From Vanessa cardui (lineage: Eukaryota; Arthropoda; Insecta; Lepidoptera; Nymphalidae): a DNA stretch of 64,000 nt. The stretch is from positions 5,334,501 to 5,398,500 of the forward strand of contig NC_061124.1 in the NCBI RefSeq assembly GCF_905220365.1. Direction: 5' to 3'. Numbering within the stretch: position 1 is the first letter of the stretch; each line of letters starts with the position of its first letter. The notes beneath the pieces are model-generated. The model was given only the letters and a program-made list of their open reading frames with translations. It searched no databases and was not told where the DNA came from. Shown here in pieces: positions 43,201 to 55,600 of this stretch. The translations under genes and the position numbers were made by a program.

Positions 43201-45540
43201 ACCCGCCATAGTTGGATAGGCACAGTGATCCATGATAATAACTATGAGACGCCAAACGTTTGTCTTAGTTAGTTAAAACGGAGTTTGTTCTCTTAGGATA
43301 GTTTAATACAAGGAAGTTGCATTTTTTGATTACGAAGAAACAAAAACATCGACTTAAAACAATTTGCATACTCGATTTTAAATATCAGCAAAACTCGATT
43401 GGGATTTATTCATTAGTTGCCACGGAAGTGTAATGATGTACGTACCTTTAATTATTTCTAACAGCTGCTAGAGATGTTCAAATACCGTTATTCCGATAAC
43501 TTTCCCAGTTTATGCCACGTCTTGTTATACTTAAAACCGATGATTAAGCGAATCTTAAAAAAAAATTGAGTGCTTACAACCTGTTCTTTGTATGTACATT
43601 TTCTATAATATTACAATAGAAGATACTATTGTTGATATTTTAATTAGTTTTAAGGTGAATATTCCTTACTACACTATTAAGGCATCATGCATTTGTTCTT
43701 ATATTTTGGATGTAAGATAGTTTTATAGTTCATTGGTACCTAGTGCCACTACCACACGCGTTTGTGACACCAGTTATCAAATACTTAAATACTTTGCTAT
43801 TTCATATTAATATTCATAAACCACATGTGCTAGCCCACGTCCTAAAATCTTGCCTTAGGAATTCTATGCGAATAGAAAAAAAGGCTCGATCCGCTATGGA
43901 TTCCTTGTAACGCGATGATATCATTGCTAAATTAATATTTTCTGCTTCGTATCATAATATTTTTTTCAAAGAACAATGTCATAACTGTTTCATGAAATAC
44001 GCAATAGTTTCTCCAACCGCAAAGTGTCAGTATTGATTTCAGTTAGCTTTATGTATAATTGATATTGATATTTATTTACCTATTCATTTCCATTTTCCGT
44101 CTACCGATATTCGTTAATATTGGATATTTCCTCTTTGTGGTCAATAATGATAAATAAGTGTCTGCAAAGTGGGAGCGACTGAATGCTTTCATCTAATTAG
44201 GTTATACCTAGTCTCAGATTGTATTACCTTAGGCGTGACCTTTGGCCCGTAGCTACAAAACATTTTGATTGTTGCCGCACCTTTATTTGCATGACAGTGT
44301 TATAGTACTGTCATACTTCATTTACATTAAACAAACATATATTTTCGTGATGCATGGTAATCGAAAATAATAAGAAATCCTGCATTTTTGTATATAAAAT
44401 AGGGCACGATTTTCTTAATACATATACCTATGTGCAGGCAGTTAGTTATTCCTTCCAGCTTAAGTATTCTTTCTTATAGTTTGGCATCCATCCAGCACGG
44501 GTTGCCATTATTTGCAATGCAGGCTTGCGCCTCATTTGGCGAGCGGCAGCAGGTCCATTCGTGGACTTCAGCGCAAAACCGGTTTAACCAGAACACAACA
44601 AGCCGTATAAAATAAAATGGCGTCGAATATTTAATTGTACATACAATATTAGACGCTTCAATCATAACTATAAGGTTGCAAATCACTTTTCATATTTTAT
44701 AACTTCAAGCGGTAATAAAGCGGTGTCTTGGGCTATTTTTGAGTATCCCTAAACGCTTGTTAAATGTAACTTTGCTTCGCGATCCGCCACCGTCCTACGC
44801 CATCCTACGCAGCGTACCAGCATTTGTAAAACTCGATATATACTAGTATTCATATCAAGATCTACTATATTTTCTTATGATTAACTGTTGAGGTAACTCA
44901 CAGAGACATTATATTACAAGCTAGGAATAAAATTATACGTATAAAAGACTTTTAAAATATTGAATATGTACATACGTAAGATAAAGGCCGTGCAACAAAA
45001 CATTCTTATCCGTTTTCGATTTGTTTGAAAACACTATCACCCGAAACGTGTTTTTTTTTAAATAATGTACCAGTCAACGGTCGACCAAAGTATTCCATAT
45101 TAAGGCATGGTATACTGCTAAATAGACCGGTCCATTCATCGCCTACACATCGCCTCGGTAAGTTAGTAAATCCTTACGATTTTCTGTTGTTCAATTAAGG
45201 TTACGATGATTACAAATTAAATCTGTATTCTTGCTGTTTCTAAGTCAGTAATCTTCCATCAGATATTATTTTTGTCAAAATACTTACAGCCTACGTAAAA
45301 GAGGTTGATGTAAGGATTCAAATTCTTTTTTTAAATAAGACGAAGGCTAAGAAATGTACCTCTTATGAAAGCAATAAAAAATGTGAAGTTCTGCGCTTGA
45401 AGAGAAAGTGTAACCAAATGTAACGAGCGTGTTTGATGTGTCGAGACTGTTGAGGCATCTGTAGTCGCCGTTCGCAAATGTCATTTATTAAACCAAGTCG
45501 ACTTATATTGTTTATAGGATGATAGAAGCTGTGTGTCTGC
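40272..45540 (+). other. Start of the very long first intron of the F-BAR gene
   Basis: AT-rich intronic DNA with no coding exon recognised. A somewhat GC-richer stretch at about 44490-44600 includes AACCGGTTTAACC, a Grainyhead-like site (inference). Open frames here are short and have no recognisable similarity. Confidence 0.5.
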
Positions 45541-45580
45541 GCGCGTGTGTGTGTGTGTGTGTGTGAGGGGGGGGGGGGTG
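45541..45580. repeat. (GT)n microsatellite followed by poly-G
   Basis: GCGCGCGTGTGTGTGTGTGT runs into about ten consecutive G residues; simple repeat in the F-BAR gene intron. Confidence 0.9.
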
Positions 45581-46029
45581 GTAGTGTTAGGATACCTCTG
45601 AAATCAAAATTTTAATGCTATTGATATAATTTACATATAATCGGCTTAATGGTTAATGACTTAAAGTGAAAGTGGCACATGCAAACAAATAGTTTTTCTT
45701 ATTTATATACAATTTAAACGTTTGTAGACTGTACTACGACTGTACTACTATGTTGATATTCTCAGAAAAGTAACAGGAGTTGAAACTTGAAAATTTGAAC
45801 GCCTCGTTAGCGTTGAGGTAAGAAATAAAAAATATCAGATGTTTTAAAAATGCTTTCAGGTGTATCGCAGGCAGCGTTGCATAAAAACTGAAAAGCGTAT
45901 GCGTAGTTTTTTTGTCGTCGCCCCGTGGATCTACAGTACGTTTGAATGTTTATATTTTGGCCGTGTTTCCGGTCTGCATATTTTTGATACAAAATAACAG
46001 CGAACCTGGTCATAAAATCAAGATAAATC

Positions 46030-46078
46030 ATCGTTTTCAGTCATTAATTAAAAAAAATAATTAATGACTGAAAACGAT
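46030..46078. repeat. Perfect hairpin, 21-bp arms, 7-nt A loop
   Basis: 46030-46050 and 46058-46078 are exact reverse complements separated by seven A residues. Confidence 0.92.
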
Positions 46079-46483
46079 TGAACGGAATAATTAATTTAAT
46101 GTGTCCACGTCATGTGTCTAATTGGAAGAAATACCTAGTTTTTACATTAAGCGTTAATAATTTGTAAGCATAGATTATATATTGAGTAATTTGTACTGAT
46201 TGCCGATTTAAGATCACTTTCACGCTCGGCTCTAAAGAAATCTTAATCAGAAGGTCAATGCCAGACAAAAAGAGCAAAAAGCTGAAATAAATTAGAATAA
46301 TTTGTTAACGTTGTAGAAAAAAATAAATCAAGAAATAAATAAAACGAGTATAATTCATTTCGACGATTACATTAATGCTATAAATTATTATGAATGGTAA
46401 TGACTATCTCTTTAAAATTAGCGCTATCTATCTAAATCAATAATTGTGTATACGTATTAGAATTCTAAGACACATTTTAAATT

Positions 46484-46708
46484 AACTTGGTGGTTGGGCT
46501 ATATTGTGTATGCCCGCCTGGGTAGGTACCATCCACTCATCAGATATTCTACCGTTAAACAACAGTACACAGTATTGTTGTGTTCCGGTTTGAAGGGTGC
46601 ATCTTAGATCCCAAGGTTGGTGGCGCATTGACGATGTAAGGAATAGTTAATATCACTTACCTTCAGGTGGCCCATATGTTCGTCCGCCGACCTATTCCAT
46701 AAAAAAAT
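46484..46708 (-). repeat. Family B copy, reverse orientation
   Basis: Reverse complement of 19807-20098 in abridged form: GCCCGCCTGGGTAGGTACCA, TTGTGTTCCGGTTTGAAGGG, GGTGGCCCATATGTTCGTCC. Confidence 0.75.
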
Positions 46709-47395
46709 AAGACTATCGTAAGCCGATTTTTGTTGCAGTGGTTATGAGACTACATATGTACATAGAAAATTGCTTATAGTCTTATTTTGAAGAGCTCATA
46801 GAGCCATAGATTTGCAGAAAAATAAACAGGATCCTTGATTGGATTTCAATAAATTGTTGTGATTTAACAAGGATTTTATATGAGAGAATAGAAAAATTTA
46901 CTGGCCGCTTAGAAAGCGTTATTACGGCTGTATAAGAAAAGAAAAATTAAAAACGTAAACTAATTTAAAGAAATTGTTATCGACAAAGTCTTTTGAATAA
47001 ACGCGAAGTTACGCGGGAGACCCAATTGTCTTCATTTATTAGGACAATGCTTTAAGTAATCTCTCGTAAACAGAACGATTATGGACGTTTAGATGAGTTC
47101 AAAAAAATCTTAGGTACCGTTATTAAAGCATTTCTTAGTGGTTCATAACAGGAAGTCTTAAATGACATGTGAACCAACTAGATAGGTTAATCATATTTAT
47201 CGGTCCACGTAGCTATATACCTGAGCTAATATTACAGTCTTGCAACTAGCATATAAGATTATCGAGTTACCTACTTACTTGACTGTACTTTGCTTGTGGT
47301 AAAAGTGTATATTATATTCTTGATATTTAGTGTTGTGTAAATTATATTTAAACAATATTTTCGGGAAAATCTAGTCTCAATTTGTAAGTCTTTTT
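46709..47395. other. Intronic, no recognised feature
   Basis: AT-rich DNA within the F-BAR gene intron; nothing recognised. Confidence 0.5.
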
Positions 47396-47437
47396 AACAT
47401 GCCTTATTTTTCTACTATTAGAAAAATAAGGCATGTT
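47396..47437. repeat. Perfect hairpin, 19-bp arms, 4-nt loop
   Basis: 47396-47414 and 47419-47437 are exact reverse complements with loop CTAT. Confidence 0.92.
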
Positions 47438-50129
47438 CGTTTCAGATTAAATAAATGACAAAAGTTATAATATTCGCGATATATTGTAATAAATGTCTTG
47501 ATATATTCCTGATCTCAAACAACGGACACACTCAATCTTCTGAAATCGGGTCAAGTATAAACAAACCCCAAATGTTTGAGAGGATATGTATCGTTAATAT
47601 ATTTTACGATCTGTTCGTAAATCTGTCGAACAACATCGATATGATGTTCGTTCGAAGTCCGTTCTTGGCTGTAATTGTTACACGGGATATGTTTTCAAAA
47701 TGTTAAAATTAAATGTGGTTATTGATTCTGGTTTATGTTACTATTACTCTAAGTGTTTATGTGTATAGCGGCCGGGTTCCGTTTGGCACGTGTTGGCCGG
47801 CCCGAAGGCGGAAGCGAGCTTCGTTAGAAATTTTGTTCGTCAGATCGTCTGTTTACATACGTTAGAAGTAAGGCACGTTCAAGTTCGAGGTTATTCACTT
47901 GCCAAGAAAGTCGACGACTTCTAAAATAGTAACTCGTTTTTTATAAACGTTAAACTTTTTTTTAACATAACATCAAATATATTTAATAAAAAAAACTGCC
48001 TTAACACCGTAAGTATTTAATAGCTTAGGAAATGCAGAGAGAACGTTTGTTGGTACGGAAAAAAATTGCACACTATATTGATGTTTTCTATATGATTAAC
48101 AATTATTGTGTTTATCCGATTATTCAATTAAGTGTAAACCCGTTTTACGAACATCAAGTTAAATAAAACCATATAAGTAAAGTCAAACAGGATAAGTCAA
48201 TTATATAAATCTGATGAAAATGATTTTCTACTACAAAAAAAAAGATATATGTGTTAAAACTTCACGACGATGTCTAGACGAATATAGCATATTGGTGTCA
48301 AATAATGTTGCTAACATAATTTTCCACTTTATTCGTAAACACTTGATGCATAAATTTAGTTTTTGCTCAGAGCAATTGAACGTTCACTGCAGTATATTTA
48401 CGTTGCAATTGGGTTAATTTTTTTGCGAGTTTCATTGTCAATTTTATTTTAAACGCCAAATTTTTATTTTGGTAACTTCGTTATTTGTTTTCCGTTTGGA
48501 AGAATTCAACTGTGATATATCGCGTTGAACACAGACATCGGCGTTGGTATGTTGTGGCTATGTTTAAGCTGATTTAACAGCGAAGGTCGTTTGCATATTT
48601 TCAATCAACATAGAATGTCGTTTCGATAGCGTACAAGTCGAGTTTCTACTATTATGTTCTCACATAATTGTTATAATTTAATGAAATTGATAAATGTTAA
48701 TTGCTTAACATCATAACATTTGCAATTTATTAAAGAACTAACTTTTACGAGTGCTTTGTTTGAACTTTGTACTTTGCAAATATGTCATGTCAGTTTTATT
48801 TCTTTGGACTGTTCTCAGAACGTTTTGACGGATGTATTCTTTGCAAATGCTCTGCGAAAAAAGTGATAACTTGAAAAGATTTATTAATGTCTTATACGGC
48901 GTATGCTTGAACTAATAATGAGTATTGACTGTTTTGCACGCGCCTTTTTCTCGTTTTTTTGAGGGTTGATTGTCAGATGTTTTTCACATAATATCATTGT
49001 AAATTGTGGCCTACGTGTTATTTGGTTTCATTATAATGCATTTTTTGCGTGAAATAACAAACGTCCATTCATACAAACTTTCACTTTCATAATATTAGTA
49101 GTAAGGTTGTAATTTATTATATTTTGTGTTATTTTACTTAAAACGAATTTAAATTGAGTTTAAAGAGTGATGTTTACAGTTTAAACGCTTCATGTACAAA
49201 TATATCTGAAAGGATCGGTCGTGAGAATGTACGTTTCATTTTAGATAAGGCATGAGCTTATAAGATAAGACATCGAAGATAAATCTATCATCTCTATCTA
49301 TAGATATATGCATCGCTTAATACTTATTTATTAACACCTTATCTAACCTGATTTTTATCCGTTATAACATTGCGCGAATGTCAATGACAAACAATGCTAC
49401 CGACAATCAATACCAATAATAAATATATATTTTTTATAAAATTATTGATCGTTAATTGATCATTTTTTTGCTATAAATACTATTTGAAAAAAGAGTACTA
49501 ATAATAATATTGGACACTATGAAGTGTAAACAGGGAAATTGGTGTTCTTATTGTTGACAACATATGTACGGTAGTGACTAGTGGGATTCTGCAAGAAATC
49601 ACTAAGTATCTCGTGGAATATTGACAAGTGACTAACAGTGATACGCCATTTTGATACGTGTATCCTATTAATTTTATAATTATTATGGTCAAAGTCGCAT
49701 ATCACATTTGTGACATTTCTAGCTTGGGTTTATTGGAGAGATTCGAGTTCCTTGTTACAGAATAGCCTAATCGTAATGTAAAGAATTGTGTATAAAGTAG
49801 TTACGGAATATTCCAGTGGTAAATTAATTATTTTTTTATGAAAGTGATAATGTCAACAGATTCAAGCAATGCAGGAATAATTTCCAAGTAGTGAAATATC
49901 TTCAAAGGCATTTAACCGCATGTAATGGCTTATGTCAAAATAGTCAGGTTTTCCGCATGTCATCTTAGAATATTCCTCAACATCTCAAGGCCTCGGTAGT
50001 AGGAGATCGTTTTGACGGTTGATTACATTTGTATTCACACGAGCAAACGCTATAAAGATTCATATCTAATTGTGTTTTTTTCCAACTTTAATACTAATTT
50101 TAAACTTTTGAATGTAACCGACAGTATAT
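47438..50129. other. Intronic stretch
   Basis: Mostly AT-rich. A GC-richer island at about 47768-47830 (CGGCCGGGTTCCG, GGCACGTGTTGGCCGGCCCG, with an E-box CACGTG) could be regulatory or an alternative promoter (inference). A LINE-type 3' tail stub (CTTTCATAATATTAGTAG) lies near 49080-49100. Confidence 0.4.
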
Positions 50130-50176
50130 ATTTTACATTATTCGGCACAACACTAATGTGCCGAATAATGTAAAAT
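50130..50176. repeat. Perfect hairpin, 20-bp arms, 7-nt loop
   Basis: 50130-50149 and 50157-50176 are exact reverse complements with loop ACACTAA. Confidence 0.92.
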
Positions 50177-51431
50177 GTCACTTCGCCGTTTTATACTTTC
50201 TGTTTAGGTTAAAGATAAGACATGTCTTTAAGATGCTAGTCATTTTATCGTATAGGCTTAAGCTCAAACATATGACGTACATTAAACTGTGGATAAATAG
50301 TTGTTGCCTTCGGCTTTTCTCGCGTTTGAGGTGTTGAAGCTGAATTTCTTGTTTATACCAAAGCTTTCTTTTTTTTATTTTTATGTGTCAAAATACTAAG
50401 ATTTTTTAATATATTTTGAACGAGTAATATCAAATATTCGTATTTTTAAATGAACAAAAACACCTGCAGTAGATGAGATGTTTTTGTTCATACATATACG
50501 GTATTCTCTCATTCACTTTGCAATCACGGAGTTCACAGCATTCTTTCTCTATGTGTATTTTCATGCATATATAAACTGTTACGAGGTTAGTGGCATTTGG
50601 CTTTATTCGAGTGTCGAACAGCGAAAGTGTCAGCGTGAGTTGCACGCTCGGACCGGACCTTTGGCAAGTGGGTGATGTGTCGCGCTTCACTCGCTAAGTC
50701 TTCGCTGCTCGCCCGCTTTCGTTCCGTTTATTATAGTCATATTTATGTGCTCACATCGATATTAAGTGAGATTACCTACATAATCGTCACGAATGGTTAG
50801 CGACGGACTGTTCAATAATGTTAACGCTAATAGATACCGCAACGAAATGTTCCAATGACGACATGTCAAAACGTTTGTTTTCGTTTCTCTATCTCCACGG
50901 TAATTAGACGAATTTGAAGCAATTCACAATTGCGTACACGTAAACGAATTACGCTATCTAACTATTGCAAATCAAATTAATGGGTGTATTTTTTTCGCGC
51001 AGCTGTTTATCGGAATAACAAGTCAAGGCTTCGAGTGTGAAAGGAATTTGAAAAGGCTTCACTAACCTTTTATCACCTACGTATACAAGTCTGTGTATCA
51101 ACTTACGCGTGATTAAAAAATCCGAGTAATACCTTTTTTTTTTACTTGAGTCGACTACGTCCGCCATTTTCGGCACTCGATTCCCCCTCAAAATAAACGT
51201 GCAAATATAGAATGAGAAGTTTTCCCCTCATACAAGTTACTATTGAATGCGTCACCTGTTAACAACACAAGTGCATTCGCTTCGTTTTGTGATTCACGGC
51301 CGGGATGAATGGTTAGAGCGACGCTTGATGGAGCCACGTTACGTTGAAAGCTTGAATGACTGACTACAGAGCAATTGCATCGATGTTTCTAGATCACTTT
51401 ACACACTTGATATATTTTACATCGTCACTAC
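50177..51431. other. Intronic stretch with a GC-richer patch
   Basis: About 50590-50735 is less AT-rich than its surroundings (AGCGTGAGTTGCACGCTCGG and CTTCACTCGCTAAGTCTTCG) and could be an alternative first exon or enhancer; no splice-compatible reading frame identifies it. Confidence 0.3.
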
Positions 51432-51712
51432 ATACTATAAAACAAAGTCACCCGGCCGCGTTTGCCTGTCTGTATGATCGCTATACACTCCAAAACTACT
51501 TAACGGATTTTCATGCAGTTTTTACTAATAGACAAAGGGATTCATTAGGAAGATTTAGGTATATGATTTATTATGATTTTAGTGTAAATAAGTTGAAATA
51601 GAACGACAATTGTTAAACATGTCGGAAAAAAGTAACAAAAAGTATACAAATAAAAGGTAAAAATATTTAAAAAAATTATGTCCACCCGTGGGAAGCCGGG
51701 TCGGGTCGCTAG
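51432..51712 (+). mobile_element. Short non-autonomous Helitron
   Basis: Starts ATACTATAAAACAAAGTCAC and ends with CCCGTGGGAAGCCGGGTCGG then GTCGCTAG, i.e. a 3' terminal GC hairpin and CTAG followed by T, as in Helitrons. The middle carries AACTACTTAACGGATTTTCA. No coding capacity. Confidence 0.72.
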
Positions 51713-52458
51713 TTCATCGATAAAATAAAGAAAGCGAAATTGTTAGGAGCATAGAACAAGTGGATCTCAACGAAAGTCTTTGCTTTGGTACTTGGTTGAG
51801 TATCAGAGTTTATTAAATTAGTAAGTGTACAATTTTCCTTGTGTAAACGAGAGTCTTACATGTACAGGAACAGCGTGGAAAGTTTCTTAATAAGTGTAGA
51901 GGCCTTATTCCTGTAAAAGGGACCCAAACGCTGCTGTCTACTTAATTATATTCAATAAAATGAACTCTTAATTCTTTGTAAGCATGCTTTCATAGTTCTA
52001 TTAATAATGAAATTAACATACATATTTGAACGTGAGACCATAACCTCATAACAATGTTAACACGTCATACCTTCCAGACGTCCATAGCGTCACGTATATG
52101 TGATTGTTTCGTGACTGAATTCGTGATTGAATCAAAATCTTGTCAATACGAAACGTCTCTGTACGAAGTAATAAGCAGTTATGGCTCATTTATTTATTAT
52201 TTGTTGCAGGTGCTTTAACATACTATTTATGTATTTGAGTAATAATATGTAATTTTCCAATGCTTTTTTTTCGTTTTTTTCTTGTAACAATATGTAAATT
52301 TTGAATACATTGAGATAGATAACCAATAATGGTAATAATAATGCTAATTATAGTGTTTTAAATATTTCTATAATATTAAAAACAGATTTATTTTTATGCC
52401 ACATAATTAAAAATAGTGTATTTCTTATTACAAGTTGTAATTGATTGTGATATCTAGA

Positions 52459-52691
52459 TAGTATAAAACAAAGTCGCTTCTTAGATCTTTTAAACTATGC
52501 AACGGATTTAAATGCGTCTTTCATCAGTAAAAAGATTGATTCAAGAGGTAGGTTGATGTGTAAAAGACATGTATAATAAACTACTACTACTAAAATCGAA
52601 AAAAAATACCTTTTTCATATGTTTATTCTTCGATTTAAAAGATATATAAATATCATTATTGTAACCGTGAGAAGCCGAGACGGGTAGCTAG
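52459..52691 (+). mobile_element. Short non-autonomous Helitron, diverged
   Basis: Same start (AGTATAAAACAAAGTCGCTT) and end (GAGAAGCCGAGACGGG then TAGCTAG) as 51432-51712, with internal divergence. Confidence 0.65.
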
Positions 52692-55600
52692 TGAATGATA
52701 TATGAAAATATATTTTTTATATGATTTCACATAAGCCAGTGTCCCCTGAATTTGTAATGAATGAAATGCAAGATATTTTGATAGTTATTACTGTAGAATT
52801 CGTGTAGCAATATAACGATGGTAATATCGTCGGAAGGTTAAATACTGTTCAGTTTTTTCTGCCTGCCGAGTAAGCCAAAACGATCTTTACAAACTGTTAG
52901 CAACGCAAAATGCAACAGTTGATATTTCTTTTGAAACTTATTCCCATCTCGTGCCATTGTTTTTTGCCATCCGTTGTAGTTTTTTTATTGCGAATTGATT
53001 GTAGCGGATAAAGCTTACGGCTCCGTAAATAAATCCCGTCTTTTTTCATCGGATTTGTTTACACTCGTATCTGTCAGTGGCTCGGAGTTTGGGAGCCGGT
53101 ACGCATTTAGTTTCAGGTACCGATGGGTTAATGCACTCGTGCTCATCAATTTCACTGGCCTCTCTTATGCTTTTTTTTTGTTGAATTCGAATTAAAATAA
53201 ACTTCAACGGTCTCCGATGTACGCTCGCCCAGAGGTTTGTCTTAAACTTTAAGTTGTTCCTTGATCGTCGCCGATATATAGAATTACTTTTTGATTTATT
53301 TTCAGTTGGCATGAGTAAAAGTAATTTTCCTTTGGATTTGTGCTCGTGAAATGTATTAAATCCTTAATAGTATAAATTTGAGTCAGCTGTTTAGACTTAG
53401 ACGTGAAATATTTACTTTCGTATTTATAATATTAATATGTAGCAAAGAGTTTAAAATGAACTAGCGTAGTCGATCAACGTCTCTTTGTTAAAGATTTCTA
53501 GATGTTATGCGCTTTTTATTGTCGATCGTTCTATTCTAAGGCGCCACTTGAAATACCGTACGTTTTTGCTAGTTCAGTCATCATATTAGTGGCCGCTACA
53601 AACCGAAATAACAAAGTGGATTTTCAGCTTCAGCAACGCTGACGTCATGCGTATAATGACTTCATTGTATATACTTGAATTATATTTGTATATAATTCGA
53701 GTTTATACAATGTCTTAATTGTTTGAGACAATAAATGCTTCGAAGTTTTATTAGCGGTTGATTATATTTCGATAACATTGTCTTTACGTTCTTATTATGA
53801 TTATTTTCTGTATTTTAAGTTAGCTAGCAGATTAAGTGTTTATGTTTGGTGTGTAGATAAGTCAGAAAATATGGCACTCATGTACCAGTTAATCTAACGC
53901 TATGCTGTAATAATTTGTATTGCTTTGTTCCGGATTTAAGAGTAAGTAAGTCAGCGAAATTACGTACACACGGGGCATAACGTATTCGATTCCATGGTTG
54001 ACAAAGCATCGATAATGTAAGAATTAATTTGGATTACTTTGCCCTATGAATACCATTAGTTACCATTATGAATTACCCATTTGTGCATATAAAAATAAGC
54101 TATTTAAAAGATGCCGTACACAATAAGTTTTTTAAAAGATAGGAATAATTAAATATATACTCGCGGTTATAATTGGTAGTAGCATTACTTCAACTGTTGT
54201 AGCATTATTGCAGAGCGAACGGACAGATGAGTGTTTTGGGTATTAATTAATAATTATCATCCGAGTAGTTTAATTACTCAGTCGTCATGTTGAAGTTATG
54301 GAATTCTGTGTTCACTATGCCCCGCAGGCTGTGGTTTCGAGATCCCTGGTGTAATCATTATTACGAGAGACGCTTACACCTGCTGCGGTCGACCCCACTG
54401 ACCGGTTCCACTACCGCTTCCACTCAACTGTGAAATTATGCACATCTGCTACTCGTTCCTATTGTTCAAACATATTCCTTGATGGAACATTTCAAATGCA
54501 TTGCTTATGAGCCCGTATTCCATATTTCTTACCATCCATTGAATTAAATACCAATTTATAATTGGAATGTAAGAAATAAATTGCTGCCTTATTATAGTAA
54601 CGTAATGCTAAATTTGTCTTGCATTTAAATAGGTGTCATTGAATTGTCTTAGTTGTTTGTTAAATGTATTTATTTACTAGTAGGTTACTAACTACTATAT
54701 TCATTTGAAACATGTACACACACGTCCCTATACCTATTTAGATTCTTGTAATTTATATGAATCTTGTCCTCGTTTTATTTCATTGATTCAGGTTTTAGTG
54801 TAAACATTTATTTTATTGTTTCCTTTAAAGTCCAGCGAGACAATGCAATCTGTATAACCTTACTATGATTCCTCTTATGAACTAAGGTTCATAAAAAAAT
54901 GTTACCTAGATTTTCATTTAATTTTTGATGCATTAATACTTTATATTAGTACCTAATTATATTTCTCTTAAATTTTATTTTGTATTGCTTGTTAGCTCAG
55001 CTAATTAAATGAGCGCAACTTTTGTAATAAACATTTTATAAAGTTGCAATAGCGTTGGGCTACGCCTGAAAATTGTTTCTGGATTTATTTATGCATATTA
55101 ATTATTTGGTGTATAAATTCTAAGGTAAATTTAATCAAACTTCATAATAGCAAAAAGTTCGTATCGCAGAATGATAAGTGAAGTGCAAATATGAATCACA
55201 ATGGAAAAACCGACACTAAGTGTTGTTTTATAAAATAAATACGAAGGATAATATTATCCAATATTTTGTAATTATAAGAAATAATACATACATTCAATTC
55301 AATAAGACTTGTCAGAGTATTTTTTGGTTGGTAATAATAATCGTTTCACTGCAACGGTGTCGGAAATTTACTTCTAATCCGAAAACCGAATGACGCATTT
55401 GAGTGGAGGTCGTGGTTGATCGACCGAAGGGTAAATGTAGTCACACACAGTTCACATTGAGAAGTATAGAACAGTAGCCTCTTGTAATCGTACGGCGCCC
55501 GTCTGCCGCCTCGGCCAATGCTGCCAAATGTCCAAACCTATTTCTGTTGCTATAGATGAGCATAAAAACAATTCTATTGTATCCATTATATTCGTTTCAA

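Noticed and set aside
50430..50690. Several 60-110-residue frames in the 40-64 kb interval
   Set aside because: No recognisable domains, no consistent splice or start context, and both strands are equally open in this AT-rich intron.
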